Source: Minicystis rosea
GTDB lineage: Bacteria; Myxococcota_A; Polyangia; Polyangiales; Polyangiaceae
Direction: 5' to 3'
NCBI GenBank assembly: GCA_001931535.1
Contig: CP016211.1
Span: 8,045,703-8,109,702, forward strand
DNA: 64,000 nt
The position numbers and the translations under genes are program-made. Shown here one piece after another: positions 24,203 to 32,299 of the stretch (the stretch's first letter is position 1; every line of letters begins with the position of its first letter). The notes below the pieces were generated by a model. That model saw only the letters and a list, made by a program, of their open reading frames with translations. It ran no database searches and was not told the DNA's origin.

Positions 24203-25306
24203 ATGACCGCCGCCGCGCCCACGCCTCCGCTCGATCTCGCCGCTGCGCTCTCGCTGCTCTGCGAGGACGCCTTCTTCGCCGTCGCCGGCTCCAACCGGCT
24301 CGACGCCGATGTGCTGCGCGCCCTCGCGGGCCGTCGCGGGCCCGCCGTCGCGTCCGCTTCGCGCGGCGCGCCGCCGCCCGGTCTCGACACGTGGGAGCCG
24401 TGGATCCTCTCCCTCGCCGCGGCGCTCGCGCCCATCGCGCCGCCGCGCTGGATCCCGGTCGCCGACGCCGTGAAAGAGGGCCTCTCGCTGGAGCACGGCG
24501 CGCGCGGGCTGCGCTCGCTCTTCTCCAGCAAGCCGAGCGACAAGGACATCCTCCGCGTGCGCTCACTCGGCGCGCTCGCGGTCCGCTGCGTCACCAGCGT
24601 GCTCGCCTCGACGGGTCCCCTGCACGAGGAAGCACACCTGTTGCGACGCGCGCTGCTCGCGTCCCTCGGCCTCTCGGACGAGACCCGTCGCGAGCTCGAA
24701 GCCGAGCTGCCCATCGCGCCCGAGGCGCTCGAGCTCACCGGCGACATGGATGCGAAGCTGGCGCGCTCGATCGTGCGCGGCTGCTTCTATGCGGCGCGCA
24801 TCGACGGCACCGATCTGCGCGAAGAGCAGGCCGTCATCACCATCGCGCGCAAGCTCGGCCTCACCACCGAGGCCGTCGCCGAGACACGCGAGGAGGCGCG
24901 CCAGCTCGGCGACGCGGGCAAGGCCTTCGGCGATGCCGCCGTCGACGGCGTGCGCTGGCTGATGGAGGGCGACGTCGTGGAGCACAACCGCTTCGCCGTC
25001 GCGGCCGTGCGGCTCACGCTCACCCCGATTCAAAGGCACGACGCCGTCACCGGCCTGAACCTCGGCAGCCCGGTGATCCTCGGCAAGCGGCACAAGCTCG
25101 ATCGCAAGCAGCGCGAGGCCGTGCTCGCCCTCGCCTGGCTCGCCGCCGTCCACGCCAATCCAACCTACATTCGCCGGGCAGCGCTGGTCGGAAGGCACGA
25201 CAAGCTCGCCGCCGATCTCGGGGACGAGTCCGCGAGCAGCGCGGTGCGGACCGCCATCGATCAACACGTCGAGCAGGAGCTCTCGAGCCTCACGAAGGGT
25301 GCTTGA
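24203..25306 (+). CDS. TerB-like domain protein
   Basis: A 367-residue Ala/Leu-rich, mainly helical protein with no signal peptide. Around residues 185-250 there is a TerB-like pattern ('IVRGCFYAARIDGTDLREEQ', then 'AVITIARKLGLTTEAVAET'), as in the tellurite-resistance/co-chaperone-like TerB superfamily, which binds metal through acidic residues. The flanking parts match nothing I recognise. It is the middle of a same-strand run of genes, but its spacing to neighbours (238 bases before, 45 after) makes cotranscription uncertain. Function unknown. Confidence 0.5.
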   Translation: MTAAAPTPPLDLAAALSLLCEDAFFAVAGSNRLDADVLRALAGRRGPAVASASRGAPPPGLDTWEPWILSLAAALAPIAPPRWIPVADAVKEGLSLEHGARGLRSLFSSKPSDKDILRVRSLGALAVRCVTSVLASTGPLHEEAHLLRRALLASLGLSDETRRELEAELPIAPEALELTGDMDAKLARSIVRGCFYAARIDGTDLREEQAVITIARKLGLTTEAVAETREEARQLGDAGKAFGDAAVDGVRWLMEGDVVEHNRFAVAAVRLTLTPIQRHDAVTGLNLGSPVILGKRHKLDRKQREAVLALAWLAAVHANPTYIRRAALVGRHDKLAADLGDESASSAVRTAIDQHVEQELSSLTKGA

Positions 25307-25351
25307 GCGCCGGAGACAGGCCTCGACCTCCTCTGCTACCGTACGCGCGCC

Positions 25352-25969
25352 ATGCGCACACCGCACTTCGTCTGCCTCGCCTTCCTCGCGTTATCCACCG
25401 TCGTCGGCCCGCGCGCGGCCGCCGAAATCACCAAATCGGAGAGCTTCGAGACCTCGGCCAAAACGAGCTTGAAGATCCCCGAGCCCCAAGGCGCGCACGT
25501 CTTCGTCACCATCGGCAAAGAGGTGAAGGACGACGCGACGCCCGCCATCTTCGCGCTCCCCGACGCCGACGCGTACGTGAACGTGAAGATCGTGATGAGC
25601 GACGGCGAGACCTGGACAGGCAAGGTCGAGATCAAGGCCAAGCACCAAACCGTGCTTCGCTTCACGCAGACCAAGAAGGGCGCGGCCGCCCCCTCGGCCA
25701 CGCCGGCGGCCCGCTCCACGGGCTCGCTCGTCAACACCACGGACAAGTGCGACTGGCCCGAGAACATCAAGTTCGTCATCAACCGTGACGGCAACAAGGT
25801 GTTCACCTCCGGCATGGTATTCCCCGGCAAAGAGATCTCGATCCCGCTCGAGAACGGGAATTACTTCATCCAAATGCTCGACACCTCGAGCACGCCTCTC
25901 GGGAGCCGCACGCTCACCGTGAGCCGCGATGGATGGAAATTCACCTCCGGGTGCGTGAAGAAGGATTGA
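25352..25969 (+). CDS. Secreted hypothetical protein
   Basis: A 205-residue protein with a Sec signal peptide ('LAFLALSTVVGPRAAAE', cleavage near residue 24). The mature part is beta-rich with a Pro/Ala-rich break at about residues 112-125 separating two halves, the second with two Cys ('NTTDKCDWPENIKF' and 'FTSGCVKKD') that may pair. No named family recognised. It begins 45 bases after the TerB-like gene and may share its transcript. Confidence 0.65.
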   Translation: MRTPHFVCLAFLALSTVVGPRAAAEITKSESFETSAKTSLKIPEPQGAHVFVTIGKEVKDDATPAIFALPDADAYVNVKIVMSDGETWTGKVEIKAKHQTVLRFTQTKKGAAAPSATPAARSTGSLVNTTDKCDWPENIKFVINRDGNKVFTSGMVFPGKEISIPLENGNYFIQMLDTSSTPLGSRTLTVSRDGWKFTSGCVKKD

Positions 25970-26015
25970 GCCGGCGCAGCGCATCGACGGGTTGAGCTCG
26001 ACCGAGGAGGTCGTC

Positions 26016-26063
26016 AGCAGCCTGTTGATGTTCGTCGCGAGCGCTCCGAGGCAACAGGCTGCT
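26016..26063. promoter_or_regulatory. 12-bp inverted repeat before the LysR start (operator or hairpin)
   Basis: 'AGCAGCCTGTTG' at 26016-26027 is repeated in perfect inverted form at 26052-26063, with a 24-base spacer. The right arm ends 11 bases before the GTG start at 26075. It could be an autoregulatory operator or an mRNA stem that covers the translation start. Confidence 0.5.
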
Positions 26064-26074
26064 AGAGTCTCGGC

Positions 26075-26980
26075 GTGGAGCTCGATGGTATCGACGTCTT
26101 CGTGCGCGTGGTCGAGGCGGGCAGCTTTTCGGAGGCGGCCCGCCGCCTGGAAATGCCCAAATCGACGGTGAGCCTGCGCATCGCACGGCTCGAAAAGAGG
26201 CTCGGCGTGGTCCTCCTCAAACGGACCACGCGGAGCGTCCGCCCCACGGAAGCGGGCTTTGCCTACTTCAACACGGCGACACGCGTGCTCTCAGAGCTCC
26301 GCGCCGTCGAGGAGGACGTGAAGCGCGAGCAGGGCGAGCCGCGCGGCACGCTGCGCATCTCGACGACGGGCACCGGCGCCGGCCCCATCGGCGATCTCGT
26401 CACCAAGTTCCTCTCGAAGTACCCTGAGATCGGCGTCGATCTCCACCTCAGCGAGCACCAGGTCGACCTCGTCGCCGAGAACATCGACGTCGCCATTCGC
26501 TTCGGCAAGATCGACGACGATCGCCTCGTCGCCCGGCGCATCGGCACCGCGCTCCGCAAGATGTTCGCCAGCCCGAGCTACCTCGCGCGCCGTCCCGCGC
26601 CGCACCACCCGCGCGAGCTGCACGAGCACGAGATCCTGCGCACCGCGAAGATGCGCGAGGTGTCTTTGGTGAACGAGCGCGGCACACGCTTTCGGGCCAC
26701 GCTCTCGGCCCGCTTCACCAGCAATCGAATCTCGGCGGTGCGCCATCAAGCCATCGGCGGGCTCGGCATCACGTTCCTGCCCATGGCATTGGCCGCCGTC
26801 GATGTCCGTCGCGGCCTCCTCGTCCCGGTCCTCCCGGAGTGGAGCTTCGATCCCGATCCCATCCACATCGTGTATGCGAAGCAACGCTTCGTGCCGCAGA
26901 AGGTGCGCGCCTTCGTGGAGTTCGCGGTCCGATCGATGCCGATCGAAGCCTTCGGCGAGCGGCGATCCGAGCCCCAATGA
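26075..26980 (+). CDS. LysR-family transcriptional regulator
   Basis: A 301-residue LysR-type regulator close to the group that acts on NmrA/SDR or oxidoreductase genes. HTH: 'EAARRLEMPKSTVSLRIARL'. Effector domain: 'GTLRISTTGTGAGPIGDLVT', 'VAENIDVAIRFGKIDDDRLV', 'AIGGLGITFLPMALAAVDVR'. The start is a GTG at 26075 with no strong ribosome-binding site, immediately after a 12-bp inverted repeat. It is followed on the same strand, 114 bases later, by an NmrA-like reductase gene, its possible target. Confidence 0.85.
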   Translation: MELDGIDVFVRVVEAGSFSEAARRLEMPKSTVSLRIARLEKRLGVVLLKRTTRSVRPTEAGFAYFNTATRVLSELRAVEEDVKREQGEPRGTLRISTTGTGAGPIGDLVTKFLSKYPEIGVDLHLSEHQVDLVAENIDVAIRFGKIDDDRLVARRIGTALRKMFASPSYLARRPAPHHPRELHEHEILRTAKMREVSLVNERGTRFRATLSARFTSNRISAVRHQAIGGLGITFLPMALAAVDVRRGLLVPVLPEWSFDPDPIHIVYAKQRFVPQKVRAFVEFAVRSMPIEAFGERRSEPQ

Positions 26981-27094
26981 CGCTCTCCTGCCCCACCCAT
27001 CGTCCACCCTGCTGCACAGTGCTTGCAGGTTCTCCCCTCTACCGCGCCTCCGTCGAGCACCTACGTTGATGGCGAACCCAACGGGAGACGACAC

Positions 27095-27934
27095 ATGATT
27101 CTGGTGACCGGAGCGACGGGGAAGATTGGTCTCGAGGTGGTGCGGTTGCTCGGCGAGGCCGGCGCCCCCGCACGCGCGCTGCTGCGCAACCCCGACAAGG
27201 CCAAAGGATGGAAGGGCATCGAGGTGGTCAAAGGCGACCTCGACGACAGCGCCTCGGTGGCGGCCGCGCTCGCCGGCGTCGATACGGTGTTCCTCCTCAG
27301 CAATGCCAATCCGAAGCAGGAGAAGGCCGTGATCGAGGCCGCGGTCCGGGCCTCGGTGAAGAAGATCGTGAAGATCTCCTCCATGGGCGCGAACGCGGAC
27401 TCCAAGGTGAACATCGCGCGCGGCCACGCCGAGAGCGAAGCCGCGCTCAAGCAATCGGGCGTCGCGTGGACCATCCTCCGGCCGGGGATGTTCTCGCAGA
27501 ACTTCCTCAACTTCGCGCACGCGATCAAGGCCCAAGGGCAATTCACCGGCTCGGTGAAGGACGGCCGCGTCGCGCCCATCGATGCGCGCGACATCGCCGC
27601 CGTGGCCGTGAAGGCGCTCCTCGAGCCGGGCCACGAAGGGAAGACGTATGTGCTCACCGGCGCCGAGTCCATCACCCACGCCGAAGCCGCCGAGCACATC
27701 GGAGCTGCCATCGGCAAGCCCGTGCGCTACGTCGACGTCCCCCTCGAGGAGACGCGCGCCGCCATCCTCGGGCACGGGTTGCCCGCGTGGCTCGCGGAAG
27801 ACATGGTGACGTTCCAAACGGGCATCGCCGCGGGCGGCTCCAACATCATCGCGGGCGACGTGGAGAAGGTCCTCGGCCGCAAACCGCTCTCCTTCGCCGA
27901 CTTCGCGCGCGATTACGCGGCTGCGTTCCAGTGA
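27095..27934 (+). CDS. NmrA-like NAD(P)-binding protein (quinone reductase/SDR atypical)
   Basis: A 279-residue atypical SDR. The N-terminal 'MILVTGATGKIGLEVVRLLG' contains the GxxGxxG cofactor motif. 'DLDDSASVAAALAGVDTVFL' and the segment 'KIVKISSMGANADSKVNIAR' follow, and 'AWTILRPGMFSQNF' is typical of NmrA/QOR2-like proteins. A GGAGA ribosome-binding site precedes the ATG at 27095. Members reduce quinones or serve as redox sensors. It lies downstream of a LysR gene on the same strand. The substrate cannot be decided from sequence. Confidence 0.85.
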   Translation: MILVTGATGKIGLEVVRLLGEAGAPARALLRNPDKAKGWKGIEVVKGDLDDSASVAAALAGVDTVFLLSNANPKQEKAVIEAAVRASVKKIVKISSMGANADSKVNIARGHAESEAALKQSGVAWTILRPGMFSQNFLNFAHAIKAQGQFTGSVKDGRVAPIDARDIAAVAVKALLEPGHEGKTYVLTGAESITHAEAAEHIGAAIGKPVRYVDVPLEETRAAILGHGLPAWLAEDMVTFQTGIAAGGSNIIAGDVEKVLGRKPLSFADFARDYAAAFQ

Positions 27935-28227
27935 GCGCGCCTCGGCTCCAAAGCCCTTTGGAGCCTCGACCCATCATGCCCCCAAAGTAGCCTGTCGCCT
28001 CTCATGGCATCTCCGCCATGAAGCCCTGCCCCGCGTCGATCCCGCGCTGCGGCAAGACGAGCTCCTCGCCAATCCCTCGGGCCCTCGCGCCGCCGGCGCC
28101 CATTTCGACGATGCCTCGCAGCGGTGCACGACGAGATGGAAGCGCGCCGGCCGGCGTGCTCTCATGGGGCGCGATGCCCGGGGCAACTGGGCATCGGGCG
28201 CATTCACCCCCGCAGGATGGGATCAAG

Positions 28228-28971
28228 ATGCCGGACGCAGCACGAGTCGACCACAACCATACCTGCCCGAGAACCGGACCGCGTCACGTGGGCGGCCCCA
28301 TCAACGAAGGCTCGCCCAACGTCGACACGAATGGGCAGCCGCAGGCGCGGGTCACCGATCGCACGCGCTGCACGGGCGCGGGCGTGAACGATCTGATCCT
28401 CATGGGATCGGCGACGGTGGAGATCAACGGCCTGCCCGCCGCGCGCAAGACCGATCAGACCACACATGGCGGGCAGATCTCGGAGGGCTCGGACAACGTC
28501 GAGATCGGCGGCGCCTCGGTGCGCGCCACCGTGCAGCAGCTCGCGGCCTTGGTGAAGCGGAACTCGCGCATCACCCTGGCGCAGAACCACGTGTCCGGCG
28601 TGCGCGACAACGCCAACGCGCAACAGAACATCGACGACGCCGCCGCGGGCAACCAAGCGCACCGCAGCAACTACGAGAACGCGCCCGGCGGCACGACGAA
28701 CCTCAACCGCGACGCGCTCACGACGCTCAACGATTACGCGAAGGACCACGACGTCACCGTGTCGGAGCTCGCCGGCGGCTCGCACTCGGCCAACTCCCGG
28801 CACTACAGCGGCCTCGGCTGGGACGTCACTTCCATCGACGGCACGCCCATCAGCGCCCGCAACCCCGGCACCGGCCTCATGGACGCCGCCCGCGCCGGCG
28901 GCGCCACCGAAGTCCTCGGCCCCGGCTCCCCCGGCCACGCCGGCCACATCCACGCCGCCTGGCCCCGCTGA
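28228..28971 (+). CDS. PAAR protein with C-terminal M15-type peptidase domain (putative T6SS spike/effector)
   Basis: A 247-residue two-domain protein. Residues 1-95 are a PAAR domain: 'PDAARVDHNHTCP', 'HVGGPINEGSPNVDTNGQPQ', 'ILMGSATVEINGLPAARKTD', 'GGQISEGSDNVEIGG'. PAAR proteins cap the VgrG spike of type VI secretion systems. Residues 150-247 look like a Hedgehog/D,D-peptidase (M15) fold. 'SRHYSGLGWD' (190-199) fits SxHxxGxAxD, with His192 and Asp199 as zinc ligands, and 'GHIHAAW' near the end gives the HxH. The start at 28228 was chosen because the PAAR domain begins there; the earlier frame is Pro/Arg-rich. No immunity or other T6SS gene is adjacent. Confidence 0.8.
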   Translation: MPDAARVDHNHTCPRTGPRHVGGPINEGSPNVDTNGQPQARVTDRTRCTGAGVNDLILMGSATVEINGLPAARKTDQTTHGGQISEGSDNVEIGGASVRATVQQLAALVKRNSRITLAQNHVSGVRDNANAQQNIDDAAAGNQAHRSNYENAPGGTTNLNRDALTTLNDYAKDHDVTVSELAGGSHSANSRHYSGLGWDVTSIDGTPISARNPGTGLMDAARAGGATEVLGPGSPGHAGHIHAAWPR

Positions 28972-29010
28972 TTCACGTCCGCTCGTAAAGCCGTCTTCAC
29001 GAATCGAGCA

Positions 29011-29054
29011 GCGCAAAGACACAAGACACGATTCGTCGTTTTGCGTCTTTGCGC
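29011..29054. terminator. Hairpin between convergent PAAR and multicopper oxidase genes
   Basis: 'GCGCAAAGAC' at 29011-29020 and its complement at 29045-29054 can form a 10-bp stem. A second, overlapping pair ('CGAATCG'/'CGATTCG') offers an alternative fold. It lies between two convergent genes and may stop transcription from both sides. Confidence 0.5.
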
Positions 29055-29084
29055 CCTCGCTCCTCTTCCCTCTGCGAAGCCCGT

Positions 29085-31040
29085 TCAAGGCCCGCACAGC
29101 GCCGGATTCGGCGCCGGCGGAAGCGGATAGGCTTCGGTCGCCGTCTTGGCGAACTGGCATTGAAGATCATCGGATTGGCAATCTGCTTGAGAGATGCAGT
29201 TGCCGTTGCCGTCCGTCCCCTGGCACAAGCAATCTTGATCCTTGGGGTCGCAGATCTCGACCCGCTCCATCATCCCCTCGTCCTCGTGGTTCAGCTTGTG
29301 GCAGTGGAGCACGAACTGCCCGGTGAACTTGCGGAAATTCATGAGCACGTCGCGCGCCCCGTCCTCCGCCTGCACCCACATGGTGTCGCGCCAGTGGGGG
29401 AAATTCGGCTCCTTGTTGGAGTCGTTCGGGCAGACGAGGAAGGGATTGATGTGGATGTGGAACGGGTGCCCGTCGAAGGCGCGAATCTGCCAGCGCTCCG
29501 AGGTGTCCACCGTCATCACCCGATCACTGCGGTAATTGCGGGCCCGCCTTTGATCGAAGCGGCGGCAACTGATGTTGGGATCGGGGCAGATGCAGACTTT
29601 GTCGTCGGTGTCGCCGCCGTGGTCGTGCGCCGCGGGATCGCAGGACATGAGCGTGACGTCCCCGCTCAGGGTCGGCGGCGACAGCCCCGGCGTGGGCACG
29701 AGGAGCACGACCTTTTGGTGCACGGTCTTCACCGTGTCACAGCTCACCTCGGTCGTTTGGCCATCGACGGTGCTCGTCCATTTCGTGGGCGGCGCGAGCG
29801 CGGCCACGTCCGCCTCGGCGGGCATGTTCACTTCCGTGGGCGCGCCGGCGCTCGGATCCACGTCGATGATGGCCATCACGGTGCCGAGGAGATCGGTCAC
29901 GCGGCGCGACACGAGACACAGAGTCTGTTTCTCGGCCGGCATCTTCACCATCACGTCGGCGCGATAACCGGGTGAGACCCAGATCGTGTCGCTCTTGTAG
30001 AATTGAGGGAGCGTCAGGCCGTCGCGCGCGATTTGGGTGGTCTCGATCGGGGTCTTGTCGAAGCTCTGGCAGAGCGGATCCTTGGCCACGTGGAGCTTCA
30101 TGCCCATCTCGTCGGGGCTGCCCGCGTAGACCAGGCGCCAGCGCTCCACCTGGCCCGGCGGCGTCACGATGCGCGGCCGGAGCTTGCCATTGATGAGCGT
30201 CGGCCGGAGCTTCTCCACGGCCAGGAAATCGTTGACCGAGAGGTTGTCCTCGGTGCATTCCTCACCGTCCTGAAGAGGCACGGTGCGCTCGTCGGTGATG
30301 GGCACTTGGGTCATCACCATGACGCGCTCCTTGGCCTTGGCAATGCCGGGGACGTCATCCAAATCGCCTTCGACGATCAGCGCGCCGGCCGCGCCGTTCA
30401 TGACCTGAATGGCGGTGGAGCCGTGGATGTGGGGGTGATACCAATTCGTGCCTTCGTGGTGCGGGCCATCCTCGTCGAGGTCCCAGCGATATTGGGCGAC
30501 CTCGCCGGGCGGGACCTCGTGGAGCACGTCGTCGCCGTGGTAACGCTGATCGGCGGCGCAGCCCGCGCCTTTGCAGGGATCCGCGGCGTCGAGCGTGGCC
30601 GCATTGGGCTGCACGTGGGCGCCATGAGCGTGCAGGTTCGTGAGGTTGAAGTCGTGGCACGAGTGTGACCCATGCCCCATCATGCTGGCGATTTCGCGAT
30701 AATCGCTCTTCTTCAAATCGTTGTGGAGGTCGATGCGGACACGGCGATTCGCGCCGCGGGGAACGCGGATGGTCGGCCCATTGACCATGCCGTTGTAGGA
30801 TCGGAGGCAATAGCGTTTGCCGTCGATCTCCACGGCGCTCGCGCCGAAGCGCAACGTGCGCACGCCGGCCGCGTCGGGCGCGAGCTCGGGCGAATCTTCG
30901 TAAGCCGGCGGGGTCTTGTCGGTGGTCTCGTCACCGCAGCCGGCCGCCGCCAAGAGGGCGACCGCAAGCGCCGCGCGCGCGCTGCGCTTCGGCGCGTTTC
31001 GCGAGGTCCTGACCTTCGGGGACGATGTCTCGGGATGCAT
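29085..31040 (-). CDS. Multicopper oxidase lipoprotein
   Basis: A 651-residue multicopper oxidase exported as a lipoprotein (lipobox 'LLAAAGC', Cys35). The four copper motifs are intact: 'NLHAHGAH' (HxH), 'NWYHPHIHGST' (HxH), 'GHPFHIHINP' (HxxHxH) and 'VLHCHKLNHEDEGMM' (HCHxxxHxxxGM with the T1 Cys and Met). Three cupredoxin-like domains fit the length, with an insertion containing Asp/His ('PAAHDHGGDTDD') and Cys-rich stretches. Such enzymes oxidise phenols, metals or bilirubin-like compounds while reducing oxygen to water. The start at 31040 has an AGGAGAG site. It is divergent from a LysR gene, its likely regulator. Confidence 0.92.
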   Translation of the reverse strand: MHPETSSPKVRTSRNAPKRSARAALAVALLAAAGCGDETTDKTPPAYEDSPELAPDAAGVRTLRFGASAVEIDGKRYCLRSYNGMVNGPTIRVPRGANRRVRIDLHNDLKKSDYREIASMMGHGSHSCHDFNLTNLHAHGAHVQPNAATLDAADPCKGAGCAADQRYHGDDVLHEVPPGEVAQYRWDLDEDGPHHEGTNWYHPHIHGSTAIQVMNGAAGALIVEGDLDDVPGIAKAKERVMVMTQVPITDERTVPLQDGEECTEDNLSVNDFLAVEKLRPTLINGKLRPRIVTPPGQVERWRLVYAGSPDEMGMKLHVAKDPLCQSFDKTPIETTQIARDGLTLPQFYKSDTIWVSPGYRADVMVKMPAEKQTLCLVSRRVTDLLGTVMAIIDVDPSAGAPTEVNMPAEADVAALAPPTKWTSTVDGQTTEVSCDTVKTVHQKVVLLVPTPGLSPPTLSGDVTLMSCDPAAHDHGGDTDDKVCICPDPNISCRRFDQRRARNYRSDRVMTVDTSERWQIRAFDGHPFHIHINPFLVCPNDSNKEPNFPHWRDTMWVQAEDGARDVLMNFRKFTGQFVLHCHKLNHEDEGMMERVEICDPKDQDCLCQGTDGNGNCISQADCQSDDLQCQFAKTATEAYPLPPAPNPALCGP

Positions 31041-31176
31041 GGGTTCTCTCCTCGCGCGGTGGGGCGCGCGCCGCGGCCGACCCCACCGGCCAAGGGCGCA
31101 ATCGTACGAAGCCCACGCGCGCGCCGATGGCCGAAGGCGGTCACCCCCTGATACGATTTCGGACATCGGGTAAACG

Positions 31177-32058
31177 ATGGACCTCGAAGAGCTGCGCGCG
31201 TTCATCGCCGTCGTGGAAAATGGCTCGGTCTTGGGCGCGGCCCGCGCGCTCGGCGTGTCGCGGACGACGCTGCGGCGGCACGTGGACGCGCTGGAGGCGC
31301 GCGCCGGAGTGCCTCTCCTTTCGAGCGCGCCGCAGGGCGTGGTGCCCACCGACGCGGGGAACGTCCTCGCCCAAAAGGGCCGTACGATGATTCAGGAGGC
31401 GAGCGCGCTGCTCGCATCCATTCGCGAGGTGGGGCACGAGCCTTCGGGCACGCTCCGGGTCGTCCTGCCCGTGGGGCTGCCGCCTCACCTGCTCACGCCG
31501 ATGTTCGCGGGCGTGCGCAGCGCTCACCCGCGGCTCCATTACCAATTGCGCTTCAGCAACGATCCACTCTCCGAAGCCCTGACGGACGTCGACATCGCCG
31601 TCCATTTCGGCGAGGACGCCCCCGAGGGCCCTTGGCTCTCGCGGGTCATCCTGCGTGTCCGTGAATGGCTGGTCGCCTCGCAGTCCTATCTGGATCGGCG
31701 GGGCGTGCCGCGATCGATTCCCGATCTCAAGGATCACGAACTCTTCGCCTGGCAAGCGCCCGGCGAGGACGCGAAGGTGTGGCGGACGCTCAAAGGCACC
31801 TCGTTCCAGGTCGATCCGGTGCTGATCGCCACCGACATCCATTTCATCCGCTCATGCTGCCTGGCCGGTTTGGGCATCGGCCTCGTGCCCGACGCGGTGC
31901 TGCCCGATCCGGGGCTCGGCTCGGAGGCGCTCGTCCCGGTGCTGCCCGACGTCGTCGGTCAGGAGCGGCCCATTCGCATCAGCGTCCCCGCGGCGCTGGC
32001 GGACATCCCCAAGATCAGAATGGTCATCGATCAGGTGATTCACGCCCTCCCTGCTTGA
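31177..32058 (+). CDS. LysR-family transcriptional regulator
   Basis: A 293-residue LysR regulator: HTH 'GAARALGVSRTTLRRHVDAL', effector domain 'GTLRVVLPVGLPPHLLTPMF' and 'ALTDVDIAVHFGEDAPEGPW', with 'CLAGLGIGLVPDAVLPDPG' near the end. It faces away from the multicopper oxidase gene over a 136-bp shared promoter region. That arrangement suggests it controls the oxidase, possibly in answer to a phenolic or metal cue; this is inference. Length and start (ATG at 31177) are normal for the family. Confidence 0.87.
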   Translation: MDLEELRAFIAVVENGSVLGAARALGVSRTTLRRHVDALEARAGVPLLSSAPQGVVPTDAGNVLAQKGRTMIQEASALLASIREVGHEPSGTLRVVLPVGLPPHLLTPMFAGVRSAHPRLHYQLRFSNDPLSEALTDVDIAVHFGEDAPEGPWLSRVILRVREWLVASQSYLDRRGVPRSIPDLKDHELFAWQAPGEDAKVWRTLKGTSFQVDPVLIATDIHFIRSCCLAGLGIGLVPDAVLPDPGLGSEALVPVLPDVVGQERPIRISVPAALADIPKIRMVIDQVIHALPA

Positions 32059-32299
32059 GAGCCTATCCCAGTAGACCTCCACGTCGCCGGCCGGCGGATA
32101 CGCTTCGCCCGCCTTCGTTGCTCGGGCTCCCTGCGTACGCGGACTGAGCTGCGCCGCCTTCGCGCGAGTTGCGCAACTGTTGCTCGACGCTTTGCCGCGC
32201 GCGCGGCGCGTCCCCCGGGAATCACCGCGGCCCATTCATTGCGAAGCGCTCGGGCCCACCGGCGCCGCGCGGCGGCCCAGGAACTTCACGGTGATCATC
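32059..32299. other. Intergenic region, possible mobile-element remnant
   Basis: 241 bases between the LysR gene and the fusion gene. The start 'GAGCCTATCCCAGTAGAC' resembles the ends of some transposable elements, and a GCCGGCCGGC palindrome follows near 32090. No transposase frame is present. Only one copy occurs in the window, so the origin is undecided. Confidence 0.3.
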
